Shown piece after piece: positions 25,209 to 33,234 of a DNA stretch of 64,000 bases. A program made the position numbers and the translations under genes. The notes beneath the pieces were generated by a model. The model was given only the letters and a program-made list of their open reading frames with translations. It ran no database searches and had not been told where the DNA came from. Numbering within the stretch: position 1 is the first letter of the stretch; each line of letters begins with the position of its first letter. Origin of the DNA: Deltaproteobacteria bacterium (GTDB lineage Bacteria; Desulfobacterota; Binatia; UBA1149; SPBQ01); assembly GCA_029262375.1 (NCBI GenBank), contig JAJCZM010000049.1:67992-131991 (forward strand), given 5' to 3'.

Positions 25209-26477
25209 CTACTCGACGATCGAGAACTGCAATCCGGCACTCGCCTGCAACCGATCGATCAGTTTGCCACCCATCGCCGACGCCGGCGTCCACATCCCGC
25301 CACCGCACTCCTGCTTCGAGACGTCTTTTGCGAGGCACAGGGCAGCTTCGCTGATCATCTTCGCCGTCGACCCGTAGCCGGGATCCCTATCGCCGGTAAC
25401 GCGCGCGGCCAACTTCTCGCCGCCGCCGTCTGATCCCGATCCCGATCCCGACCCCGATCCAAAGAAGCGGAGATCGTAGAAGCCGCTTTCTCTGGCGGTT
25501 TCATCCGGACCGTCGCCGGGCGCGGTCAACACGAAGCGCGTCAACGCAGAGCGAAGCGGGGCCAGCGACGCAGCGCCCGCAAACGCACCGAGTCCGAGCG
25601 TCGTCGCCCAAGCGGTTCCCCATCCGCTCGCACCTGCGCCCGTCAGCATCATCTCGTCGTAGCGGAAGTCGGCTCCATACGGCGGATCGAGCAACGCGTT
25701 GCTTCGTTGTACAACCCGAGTGTTGATCGCCGCCATCACGAACGGGGCGGTCCAAGCGCGCGCGTCGTCGTCGTAGCCCACCGACATACCGCTCGATTGA
25801 CGAGGGCCGTCGCGGTGATCGGGCGGATTGAGCGCATACGGATCGCGCAGAATGCGAGCCGTCTCCGGATCTTCGGCCGCTTCACGAAAAATGTTCACCA
25901 TGGACGCGAGCGTGCCACCGCTGGCACCGCCCTTGAGCGCCTTCACGCGCATCTTCACGGTTGGGAGTGCGCGGCCGTACCGTGCTCGCGCTTCAGTTTG
26001 CAGAAAGAAGACGCCTAAGTCGGAAGGAATCGAGTCGAACCCACAGCAGGGAACGATCCGTGCCCCGCTGTCCGCGGCGATGTCTTGATACGCGTCGATC
26101 ATGCGGCGAATCCACTGCGTCTCGCCGGCCAGATCGACGTAGTCGGTCCCGAACTTTGCGCAGGCCTCTACCAGCGGTGAGCCGTACTGCGCGTAAGGAC
26201 CGACGGTCGACAACACGACGCGGCAGGACTTCACCAGTGCTTCGAGCGATCCCGGATCGGCAGCGTCGGCGACGAGAACAGGAACCGTAGCTGCCGCTGC
26301 GCCCAGTTCGGCCTTCAATGCGTCGAGCTTCCCTTCGCTACGTGCCGCCATTGCCCATCGTACTGCGCTGTCGGCTCCGTATCGCTGGAGAAAGTAGCCG
26401 CAGATCAGCTTGCCCACGAAACCGGTTGCTCCCCAGACGACGACATCGTAACGCGTATTGCTCTCGGACTCGGACAT
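25209..26477 (-). CDS. Saccharopine-dehydrogenase-like reductase (trans-acting enoyl reductase family)
   Basis: The start is placed at 'MSESESNTRYDVVVWGATG' because family members begin just before the nucleotide-binding loop; the result is about 422 residues. The N-terminal Rossmann motif is 'VVVWGATGFVGKLICGYFL', followed by 'WAMAARSEGKLDALK', 'VLSTVGPYAQYGSPLVEAC', 'GTDYVDLAGETQWIRRMID' and 'ARIVPCCGFDSIPSDLGVFF'. These match the SDH-like family that includes mycobacterial trans-acting enoyl reductase for complex lipids and many uncharacterised reductases. The C-terminal half contains a Gly-Ser stretch of ten residues encoded by a hexamer repeat (25433-25461), probably a length-variable loop. 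The TauD gene lies upstream on the same strand. The substrate is unknown. Confidence 0.85.
   Translation of the reverse strand: MSESESNTRYDVVVWGATGFVGKLICGYFLQRYGADSAVRWAMAARSEGKLDALKAELGAAAATVPVLVADAADPGSLEALVKSCRVVLSTVGPYAQYGSPLVEACAKFGTDYVDLAGETQWIRRMIDAYQDIAADSGARIVPCCGFDSIPSDLGVFFLQTEARARYGRALPTVKMRVKALKGGASGGTLASMVNIFREAAEDPETARILRDPYALNPPDHRDGPRQSSGMSVGYDDDARAWTAPFVMAAINTRVVQRSNALLDPPYGADFRYDEMMLTGAGASGWGTAWATTLGLGAFAGAASLAPLRSALTRFVLTAPGDGPDETARESGFYDLRFFGSGSGSGSGSDGGGEKLAARVTGDRDPGYGSTAKMISEAALCLAKDVSKQECGGGMWTPASAMGGKLIDRLQASAGLQFSIVE
25433..25461 (-). repeat. Hexamer tandem repeat in the reductase gene
   Basis: GATCCC is repeated almost perfectly about five times (one C-for-T change), encoding alternating Gly and Ser. 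The reading frame is kept, so copy-number change would alter loop length in steps of two residues. Confidence 0.8.
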
Positions 26478-26630
26478 GGTCGATACACTCCCGGCCGCTA
26501 CGGCGAACTGGTCGGCGGCGGCCAAGTGCAACATCGCGCAGCGGCCGAGCCAGTGCACGCACGCGCATCAGCGCGCCCGATCGAATCAATGCGGTGAAAT
26601 AGCGGGCCAAACGCCGACGATTCTGCCGGA

Positions 26631-27527
26631 CTAATCTTCTGACGCTTTCGCTTTCAGATGTTGCGACAACTGCCGGTCATGACGACTGGCTGCACTGAGT
26701 GTGCGAAGTGCAGGATCCCAACGCGGCGGTTTTGCGCCCTCCGGATGATCGCCCATCACGGTGACACGCTGAATGACACGCTCGCCCTCGAAGTCGTTGA
26801 GCACGTAGTGCTGAGTGCAGCGATTGTCCCAGATTGCGATCGTACCTGCACGCCATGAGTAGCGCACTGTGAACGGCGGACTAGCCGCCCATCGCGTCAG
26901 ATACCCAAGTACCGCCTTGCTCTCTTCATGACTGAGTTCGACGATTCGGCGCGTGAAGTGCTCATTGACGAACAACGACTTTCGGCCTGTCTCCGGATGC
27001 ACGCGCACCACCGGATGAATCGCCATGCGGTCGGCTCGCCCATGCGGATCGGCGTCGTGCAGCGCGGTGAGCCCCTCGCAGAACTCTTTCATGGCCGGTG
27101 AGAGCTGTTCGTATGCTTTGTACTGATTCGCCCACATCGTGTCGCCGCCGACATCGGGGCACTTCACCATATGCAGAATGGCCATCACCGATGGAGACAC
27201 TTCGCAGCTGAGATCGCTGTGCCATTCGTCAGCAATCGCGCCCTCGCCACCTGCCGCATGCAGTTCGAAGAATTCGGGCCGCTCACCGCCGAACAGGAGA
27301 TTGGGATGCGATTCCAGTTCACCGAAGAGTTTCCCGAACGCGATGTGTTGGTCGGGTGTCAGCGCCTGATCGGGAAAGAACAATACGAGATGCTCGAGCA
27401 GCAATGCCTTGATCGTATCGGCATCGGCCGGCGTGGCGTCCTGCAACGGGATCCCCCTCACCTCGGCCCCGAGCGAGCCCGATACCGGCGTGATTTCGAG
27501 AGCTTTCGTGTCGATCGCGGTGTCCAT
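26631..27527 (-). CDS. TauD/TfdA-family Fe(II)/2-oxoglutarate dioxygenase
   Basis: The start is placed at 'MDTAIDTKALEITPVSG', with GGAG 6 bases upstream; it has 298 residues, the normal family size. N-terminal landmarks are 'LGAEVRGIPL' and 'LLLEHLVLFFPDQALTPDQH'. The metal-binding facial triad is His-x-Asp in 'DEWHSDLSCEVSP' plus the distal His in 'WDNRCTQHYVLNDF'; the 2-oxoglutarate Arg is in 'GERVIQRVTVMGD'. 'GGDTMWANQYKAYEQLS' and 'HPVVRVHPETGRKSLFVN' complete the TauD signature. The substrate could be taurine, an alkyl sulfate/sulfonate, an aryloxyalkanoate or another small acid; sequence alone does not decide. It lies upstream of the SDH-like reductase gene. Confidence 0.9.
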   Translation of the reverse strand: MDTAIDTKALEITPVSGSLGAEVRGIPLQDATPADADTIKALLLEHLVLFFPDQALTPDQHIAFGKLFGELESHPNLLFGGERPEFFELHAAGGEGAIADEWHSDLSCEVSPSVMAILHMVKCPDVGGDTMWANQYKAYEQLSPAMKEFCEGLTALHDADPHGRADRMAIHPVVRVHPETGRKSLFVNEHFTRRIVELSHEESKAVLGYLTRWAASPPFTVRYSWRAGTIAIWDNRCTQHYVLNDFEGERVIQRVTVMGDHPEGAKPPRWDPALRTLSAASRHDRQLSQHLKAKASED

Positions 27528-27540
27528 GTCAGTCTCCGGT

Positions 27541-27560
27541 CCTGTCCTGCCCCGTCCTGT
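27541..27560. repeat. CCTGT/CCTGC pentamer run
   Basis: Four pentamers, CCTGT CCTGC CCCGT CCTGT, lie just upstream of the TauD start. They belong to a class of CCTGCCC-like short repeats seen near several gene boundaries in this window. Confidence 0.6.
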
Positions 27561-27688
27561 CTCGATCATCCGTCGAACAGCACCGGCAGCGCGCGGCTCG
27601 ACGGCTGCGTCTATCTCGGACAACTAGCAGGTTCGCCGAGATCACGGGAATTGCCGTTCTCGCCGTCGCCCGGCCGTCGCTTTGCTGC

Positions 27689-28255
27689 CTACTCGTCGTC
27701 GGCCAAGCGCTGTGCCTCATCGAGCGCCTGCGTCCAGCGATCCGATAGACCGAACTGCTCGAGCCAACCGGTCACATAGCCGCTGTCGAGTTCGGCGATC
27801 GTGTTGATGATTGCCGCGACCGCCTCGAAGTCACGCGCACGACCGGCAATGAGTTTGTAGACGATCAGGTCTTCGGGCGTAACGATCGCCAGCTCATGCT
27901 CGTCGATGGTAAGCGATGCCGCACGCTCAATCGCGTTCTCTTCGAATGGTGTACCTGCGATCAGCAAATCGATTCGCGGTAAGTCTGCATGCGCAATGCG
28001 TAGCGCCTCCGCCTTACCGGCACGCAGTTGCGGTACCCAGCCCGCTTTCTCGAAAGCAGCAACGACGGCAACGGTCTGTGCCGGCGTGGCCTTGATCCCG
28101 AAATCCACGTCCTGGGTAGCGCGGGCTTCTTCTCGGTACAGGTTGGCCGCCATGCCGCCGAGAAGTGCGTGCGCGATCCCCTGCGACGCAAGCAATTTAC
28201 TGGCGGCTTTCAGTGCGTCGACGAGACGGCTGGAATCCGACTGCGGCGTGCTCAT
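27689..28255 (-). CDS. Nucleotidyltransferase-fold protein, putative toxin of a type IV-like pair
   Basis: 188 residues. The opening 'LLASQGIAHALLGGMAANLY' followed by 'ATQDVDFGIKAT' is the GG-x(n)-DxD core of minimal nucleotidyltransferases (AbiEii/DUF6036-like). Further conserved positions are 'IDLLIAGTPFEENAIERA' and 'TPEDLIVYKLIAGRARD', the latter typical of the AbiEii/MNT group. Such proteins transfer nucleotides to tRNA or proteins and often act as toxins in two-gene systems. An XRE-type gene lies 52 bases upstream on the same strand with its own repeat operator, which fits a toxin-antitoxin or phage-defence cassette. A housekeeping nucleotidyltransferase role is the alternative. Confidence 0.75.
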   Translation of the reverse strand: MSTPQSDSSRLVDALKAASKLLASQGIAHALLGGMAANLYREEARATQDVDFGIKATPAQTVAVVAAFEKAGWVPQLRAGKAEALRIAHADLPRIDLLIAGTPFEENAIERAASLTIDEHELAIVTPEDLIVYKLIAGRARDFEAVAAIINTIAELDSGYVTGWLEQFGLSDRWTQALDEAQRLADDE

Positions 28256-28260
28256 TGAAT

Positions 28261-28298
28261 CCTGCTCGCCTGGCTCTGCCCGGCAGGTCCTGCTCGCC
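28261..28298. repeat. Direct repeat of CCTGCTCGCC
   Basis: Two exact copies of CCTGCTCGCC, 28 bases apart, lie between the XRE and nucleotidyltransferase genes, with related CTGCCCGGC between them. It is another member of the CCTGCCC-like class. Confidence 0.6.
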
Positions 28299-28307
28299 CG
28301 GCCCCGC

Positions 28308-28712
28308 TCATCGGAGTTTGGCCCGCGCCATCAGGGCGCGCTGCTGCACGAGAGCCGCTTCGACCTCGCGTAGGCGTTTGCTCGGCTCGTCCACGAATCG
28401 CACGGGTACAGGCTTGCGTGCCAGCAGCGCGATCTCGCGCAACGCACGCAGTGCACTGTCGATGCCGATCGCTCGCCCCAACTCCATCAGTTCCTTGAAG
28501 CGCTCGGTCGGTATCGCCGACTTGGCCGACTCGGGCTTCGTGGTTTCGAGAAGAGTCTGCAGCCGCTGCGCCACCGCGCGTTGCGGATGGCTTAGGCCGC
28601 GCTCCCATCGCGACACCGTCATCGGGTCGACTTCAAGGTGCTCGGCCAGGTCGCGCTGCGTCCAGCCCTGCCGTTTGCGCAGTTGCCGGAGCTTGGTCAC
28701 GGGAATTTTCAC
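28308..28712 (-). CDS. XRE-family helix-turn-helix regulator, putative antitoxin
   Basis: 134 residues. The N-terminal 60 are a canonical XRE domain: 'LRKRQGWTQRDLAEHLEVDP' and 'MTVSRWERGLSHPQRAVA', with the recognition helix 'VDPMTVSRWE'. The C-terminal half is helical and basic ('ALRALREIALLARKPVPVRF', 'RLREVEAALVQQRALMARAK') and could bind the nucleotidyltransferase partner. Immediately upstream (28730-28755) is a 12-base palindrome with a second half-site, a good candidate autoregulatory operator. The gene is followed by the nucleotidyltransferase after 52 bases, with the regulator first as in many toxin-antitoxin operons. Confidence 0.8.
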   Translation of the reverse strand: MKIPVTKLRQLRKRQGWTQRDLAEHLEVDPMTVSRWERGLSHPQRAVAQRLQTLLETTKPESAKSAIPTERFKELMELGRAIGIDSALRALREIALLARKPVPVRFVDEPSKRLREVEAALVQQRALMARAKLR

Positions 28713-28729
28713 AAGCGCAGGATAGCATT

Positions 28730-28755
28730 ACGCCTAGGCGTTTGTCTAGGCGTTT
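28730..28755 (-). promoter_or_regulatory. Putative operator of the XRE/nucleotidyltransferase pair
   Basis: ACGCCTAGGCGT is a perfect 12-base palindrome (28730-28741). Its right half, CTAGGCGTTT, is repeated exactly 12 bases further on (28746-28755), overlapping the TAG stop of the DUF3817 gene. On the minus strand it lies 18-43 bases upstream of the XRE start, next to a weak -10-like TAATGCTAT. Confidence 0.65.
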
Positions 28756-29045
28756 CTTTCGATCTCGCTCAGCCAGCGATCCATGATGAAAGGCCCAAAT
28801 GGGATGAAAGCCGCAGCAATACCGGCATATCCCAAGCGTTTATCGATGGGCACGCGCTCGATGGCCAGCACACACATGCTCGCGAGCAAGATGAATAGAA
28901 CACCGTGAATGGGGCCGACGACGGTAACGGCCAGAGGGACGTCGGCCAGATACTTCAGCGGCATCGCGACGAAGAAGAGAACCAGCGTCGAGACGCCCTC
29001 CATCGTTCCGACCAGGCGTAGTCGTTTGAGGAATTCGAGATCCAT
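28746..29045 (-). CDS. DUF3817 small integral membrane protein
   Basis: The start is placed at 'MDLEFLKRLRLVGTMEGVS' (99 residues), because DUF3817 proteins begin with this amphipathic segment. The family signature is visible: 'GTMEGVSTLVLFFVAMPLKY' then 'VVGPIHGVLFILLASMC', with the conserved Pro-Leu-Lys and Gly-Pro-x-His-Gly. A third hydrophobic segment is 'LGYAGIAAAFIPFGPFIMD'. Such three-helix proteins are found in the inner membrane; their function is not known. Its stop codon sits inside the repeat operator of the downstream XRE gene. Confidence 0.85.
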   Translation of the reverse strand: MDLEFLKRLRLVGTMEGVSTLVLFFVAMPLKYLADVPLAVTVVGPIHGVLFILLASMCVLAIERVPIDKRLGYAGIAAAFIPFGPFIMDRWLSEIERNA

Positions 29046-29171
29046 GCGTGCGTTATAGCCGCGAACGAACGCCAATGTCAGGAGGCGAAGGCGGCGCCGG
29101 GCGGGTGGATCGCAAGTCCCCTACCCGCCCGGCGCCTATCGCCCATCGCCCCTCGACAAGAATTCGCAGCG

Positions 29172-30572
29172 TCAGCGCTGCTGCGGTTCGTCGATCGGCC
29201 GCGCCACGCACGCTCCGGCGCACACCGCGCACAGCGGACAATCGCAGGCTACGAGACAAGCGTCGTGGACGTTGCAGTACAAGTCGGCGGGACAATCGTT
29301 GTCGCTATAACAATCGCCGCAGTTGCTCGGCTCGCAGTGGCCCGCGCATACATCGCATTCGGGACAGTCACACGACAGCAGGCACTCCTCGGGCGCGGTG
29401 CAGCGCCGGCCATCCGAGCAGTCGTTGTCTGCAACGCATTGACCACACTCGCCCGGATCGCCTACGCATTGCCCCGGGCACGGCGTAGTGAAGCAGGCGA
29501 CTTCGACGCATTGCTGCCCCGGCTTGCATTGATCGTCCGTATGACAGCCGGGAGCGCAGACCATCGGTCTCGGATCGAACGGTGCGCCCGGTTCACAGAC
29601 CTGGCCTTCGGGGCAATCGTCGTCCACGGCGCACTCAGGCTCTAAGCTTGGCAGGCATTGACCGGGACACGGCGTCGTCACGCACACGACCTCGTGACAC
29701 TTCTCACCCGAATGACAGTCGTCGTCGTCGTGGCATCCTGGTACGCAGAAACGATGCTCCTGGCCGCCGCCGTCGATAAAATCGAACAGCTCGCAGACTT
29801 GTCCGTGCGGGCAATCCTCGTCGTTGCTGCACTCTCCATTGTTGGGACGCACACAGATCCCGGGAATATCGGGAATGTTCTCGAGCCCCGGAGGCGCAAC
29901 GCATTCGAGGCCCGGCTCACAGATCTCAACGCGGCAAGGCGGCACAAAGCCGCCGCAGATGCCGTCCTCAGGCACGAACGGCACGCACTCGGCTTCGCGC
30001 GGTTCGTCGCAAATCGGACGACAGTGATGACCCGGAGCGCAATCCACCAACGCGCAAGGATGGATCGGAACGGTCGTCGTCGTTGTTGTTGTGGTGGTGG
30101 TGGAAACGTCTGGGATGACACGCGCGTTCGTACACAGACGCTTGAGTTCGAAGCCGTGCAGCGTGTGGCGACCGAATTGGTCTTTCACCGTCAGCGGCCC
30201 TTCGAACTTCTCAACGGGGCACTTGAGGCGATAACAGATGCGCGCTTCACGCTGGTGATCGCCCGGCATATCGTAGGGCTGCATCGCCGCATCGTCGTGA
30301 TAGTTGAGCCTGAGCACACGTTTACGAACCGGTGCACAGAACGCGAGACTGCGCCCCATGACCTTACACAACGGGGGAATCTCTAGATCGGCGATTGCCG
30401 AATCGAGCAGCACACGTGCAGCGAAGTTCTTATGCTCCGCCACTTTGTAACAAGCGAGATGATCGTAAGGTGATTCGGGCGGGAGCGTGGATTGAGCGGT
30501 CGCCGCAAGCGGCGCGGCAAAGCCTGAAAAGAAAACAACCGTCGCGAGAAGGACTCGAGAGATGGGACGCAT
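29172..30572 (-). CDS. Secreted Cys-rich protein with Thr linker
   Basis: 466 residues; GGAGG lies 4 bases before the ATG. The signal peptide is 'VLLATVVFFSGFAAPLAATAQ'. Residues about 35-150 form a domain with 'YDHLACYKVAEHKNF', 'LCKVMGRSLAFCAPVRKRVL' and a second half 'ARICYRLKCPVEKFEGPLTV' plus 'FGRHTLHGFELKRLC'. This is a duplicated 'H..CYK' unit that I associate with deltaproteobacterial-type secretomes. A run of ten Thr follows, then about 300 residues with some 50 Cys in repeats such as 'DDCPEGQVCEPG' and 'ECAVDDDCPEGQVC', resembling EGF/dickkopf-like knots in Myxococcota proteins. It is likely extracellular and disulfide-stabilised. The ligand is unknown. Confidence 0.75.
   Translation of the reverse strand: MRPISRVLLATVVFFSGFAAPLAATAQSTLPPESPYDHLACYKVAEHKNFAARVLLDSAIADLEIPPLCKVMGRSLAFCAPVRKRVLRLNYHDDAAMQPYDMPGDHQREARICYRLKCPVEKFEGPLTVKDQFGRHTLHGFELKRLCTNARVIPDVSTTTTTTTTTTVPIHPCALVDCAPGHHCRPICDEPREAECVPFVPEDGICGGFVPPCRVEICEPGLECVAPPGLENIPDIPGICVRPNNGECSNDEDCPHGQVCELFDFIDGGGQEHRFCVPGCHDDDDCHSGEKCHEVVCVTTPCPGQCLPSLEPECAVDDDCPEGQVCEPGAPFDPRPMVCAPGCHTDDQCKPGQQCVEVACFTTPCPGQCVGDPGECGQCVADNDCSDGRRCTAPEECLLSCDCPECDVCAGHCEPSNCGDCYSDNDCPADLYCNVHDACLVACDCPLCAVCAGACVARPIDEPQQR
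30072..30104 (-). repeat. Poly-threonine codon repeat
   Basis: Runs of GTC, GTT and GTG (minus-strand GAC/AAC/CAC phase) encode ten consecutive Thr in the linker of the Cys-rich protein. It is a trinucleotide microsatellite in frame. Confidence 0.8.
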
Positions 30573-30720
30573 GGGACCTCCGTTGCGCCCGGCGTAAGCG
30601 CGTATGGGTAATATTCGGCTACTTAGAGACTAATAAACCCGGGCGAGTACGACAAGTGGATTCGGCGCACGAGCGCGCGCGCAGGAACAATCTCGCAAAA
30701 AATCCGGCAAACCCCGTCGT

Positions 30721-33234
30721 CTAGCTGGGGTCTTTGCAGCTGTTCTTGTTCGCCTCAGGGCTGGGATCACAGGGAATGAAGCGAGCCGTCACGCAGTCGT
30801 CGACGCCGGGGTCGGTACCGAACAGCATCGAGATCGACACACGATACTCGCCGTTCGCACCCGCCAGATCGGTATCGTCGATCTTCATCTTCACCTTGGC
30901 GATGTTGCGCGACACGACCTTCTTGATCTTGATCTGTTCGACACCGTCGCCGGTCGCAAGTGCGTGGTCTTTGTCGCGGAACGAGACACTGACACCCAGA
31001 CCGTTCTTGTCTTCGAACGATCCAGCGGGAATGACCGCACTCACGATCGACTGGTTGTTCGAATCACGCAGCTCCACCGCCATGCCGGTGACGGCCGGGC
31101 TGGTGGTGTAGTCGTCGAGCGAGATCTCGCCCTTGTAACTCATGCGATCGCGATTGGGATCGTCGCGGAATTTGAAGCCGGCCTTGTTTTTCGACGCCTC
31201 CACGATGTCGGTCGCAATACATGCACCCGACGCGCAAGTACCGGTCACCGTGCAGAGATCACCATCTTCGCAGGCCGGTCCGGTGAGACTGCTGTGCACG
31301 CAACCGGTCACCGAATTGCAGATATCGTCGGTACAGGGGTTGAAGTCGTCGCACAACGAATCCATCGGTGTGTGTTCGCAGGCCGCGGCGACGCAGGTAT
31401 CGAGCGTGCAGGCGATGCCCTCCTCGCACGACGGAATGTTCGAACACGTCGACGACGGATCGTCACACGAGTCGACCGTACAGGCGTCGCCGTCGAAACA
31501 GATCGGAACACCGGGGAACCCCGGAGTCTGCGCGACGCAGCCTTCGTTGTGACATTCATCGGAACAACCGTCGCCGCTGAGTGCGTTGCCGTCATCGCAA
31601 CTCTCACCCGCGTCGATTTCCAAGTTGCCGCAGACGGGGCATCCACCGCCGGGCGAACCGTTGAGTGACGGCGCAGGTACGATGGTGCCGTTCAAGACGG
31701 GTGGCTTGGCGCTGCGATAGCTGATGTCGACATAGCCGCCCCCCTGCGCGTCCGCCAAAATCTTGCTGCCTTGATCGGCGATGATGCTCTCTTCGAAGTC
31801 GAGATAGATGCTGCCGCCACCGAGCGGCGAACCGTGTTGTGCGTCGATCCGCGCCGTGTTGGCGGCATGGAAGCGGCAACCCTGGACACCGATCACACCG
31901 CCGTAGCCATCGGCACCGGCCAGTAGCTTGCCGTCCATATCGATGTCGCCGCCATAGACGCGGATGTAGCCCGATTGACCGTAGTTCGCATACTCGCCGT
32001 TGCCGGTCTTGTTGTTACCGCGCACATTGATCGTACCGTCGAGTTCGACACCGCCGTAGTAGTCGCTGTTGATAGTGACGTAACCGCCGTACTTCGAACG
32101 GAAGTCGAGATTCGAACTAGGCCCCATGGAGACGGCTTCGCCGGCCGATAGAATGAGCGAACCGCCCCGCCCTTCTCGACCGTAACCTTTCGACGTGAGG
32201 CTGCCGTTCATCGTGACGTCGCCGTCGGCATAGAACAACATCAGGCCGCCGTACGAGTACGATCCGATGTCGGCCGGTCCGCTGTTGAAGAACAGGCTCG
32301 CATGCTCGGTGATCGTCAGATCGCCGCCGATTGCCTGGAAGAGGCCGAGACCGCCCGGACCCGGGTAGGTGTACTTGTAGCCGTAGGTCGACACGTAGTA
32401 ACCGGTGGATCCGGTACCAGTAAATCTCGACTCGTTGGAGTTGGTGGGACCGGAACCGGTCAACACGATTCCCGAGTAGGAATAGACGTAGAAGTAACCG
32501 CCATTGCCGTAGCTGAGGTTCGCGCCTGAGGAGACGGTCACGTCGTTGGCCAATGTCACCGGTCCGTCCGCGACGACGCTCAGCGCACCGCCTTGGTGAC
32601 CGCCGCCGGTCTCGACCGCGCCGTTCATCGTTACGGATCCTTCCGCGCCGAAATGGACAAGCCCGCCCTCTACGCCTTCGTAGTCGCTCCCCTTCACCGC
32701 CTTTGCGACGATGGTGTCGTTCGTCGTTACGGAACCATCATAGGAATTGACGAGTACGACACCGCCGTCGGAGCCGATTGGGGATCCATCGGCAAGCAGG
32801 CGCCCGTTGATCGTGACGTCATCATCAGCCGCGATCGAAATCGTGCCGCCGGGATTGCCGCGCGCCTGCAGCTTTCCATCAATCGTGATGGTGCCGGACG
32901 ACTCAATCGTGATCTCACCCGACACACCTCCGGGCTCAGAGCTATCGATCGCGATCGACGTCCCAACATCGATGACGAGATCGCCGCACGTGATGTCTAC
33001 GGTTCCCAGTAACCGGCCTCCTGATACGATGTGAAGCGCGCGGGCTCCGAAGAAGAGATCGCCCGGCGCGGTGACCTGATACTTTTCATCGACGATGCAG
33101 GGATCATCGGTCGGCCCACAAATATCGTCAGGACCGTTCGCGACTAGGACGGCCGCATGGACGGCTACGGGCGCTGCGACGAACACGAGTGCCGCCGAAA
33201 GAACTGAGATCAAGACCGCCGTAGACTGCTTCAT
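30721..33234 (-). CDS. Secreted beta-helix protein with DUF4215-type Cys-rich repeat and C-terminal module
   Basis: 837 residues; signal peptide 'VLISVLSAALVFVAAPVAVHA'. Residues about 50-520 are a long array of short strands rich in Gly, Asp and Val ('GEITIESSGTITIDGKLQ', 'DVTINGRLLADGS', 'DGTINVRGNN'), typical of a right-handed beta-helix. A DUF4215 (Myxococcus Cys-rich) repeat follows, 'GNLEIDAGESCDDGNALSGD', then 'FDGDACTVDSCDD'-type Cys repeats. The last 155 residues ('MSYKGEISLDDYT', 'VSFRDKDHALATGDGVEQIK') resemble the C-terminal modules at 458 and 22204. The ATG overlaps the stop of the upstream beta-helix gene as ATGA, so translation is coupled. It is probably a surface adhesin or structural protein. 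Confidence 0.75.
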   Translation of the reverse strand: MKQSTAVLISVLSAALVFVAAPVAVHAAVLVANGPDDICGPTDDPCIVDEKYQVTAPGDLFFGARALHIVSGGRLLGTVDITCGDLVIDVGTSIAIDSSEPGGVSGEITIESSGTITIDGKLQARGNPGGTISIAADDDVTINGRLLADGSPIGSDGGVVLVNSYDGSVTTNDTIVAKAVKGSDYEGVEGGLVHFGAEGSVTMNGAVETGGGHQGGALSVVADGPVTLANDVTVSSGANLSYGNGGYFYVYSYSGIVLTGSGPTNSNESRFTGTGSTGYYVSTYGYKYTYPGPGGLGLFQAIGGDLTITEHASLFFNSGPADIGSYSYGGLMLFYADGDVTMNGSLTSKGYGREGRGGSLILSAGEAVSMGPSSNLDFRSKYGGYVTINSDYYGGVELDGTINVRGNNKTGNGEYANYGQSGYIRVYGGDIDMDGKLLAGADGYGGVIGVQGCRFHAANTARIDAQHGSPLGGGSIYLDFEESIIADQGSKILADAQGGGYVDISYRSAKPPVLNGTIVPAPSLNGSPGGGCPVCGNLEIDAGESCDDGNALSGDGCSDECHNEGCVAQTPGFPGVPICFDGDACTVDSCDDPSSTCSNIPSCEEGIACTLDTCVAAACEHTPMDSLCDDFNPCTDDICNSVTGCVHSSLTGPACEDGDLCTVTGTCASGACIATDIVEASKNKAGFKFRDDPNRDRMSYKGEISLDDYTTSPAVTGMAVELRDSNNQSIVSAVIPAGSFEDKNGLGVSVSFRDKDHALATGDGVEQIKIKKVVSRNIAKVKMKIDDTDLAGANGEYRVSISMLFGTDPGVDDCVTARFIPCDPSPEANKNSCKDPS

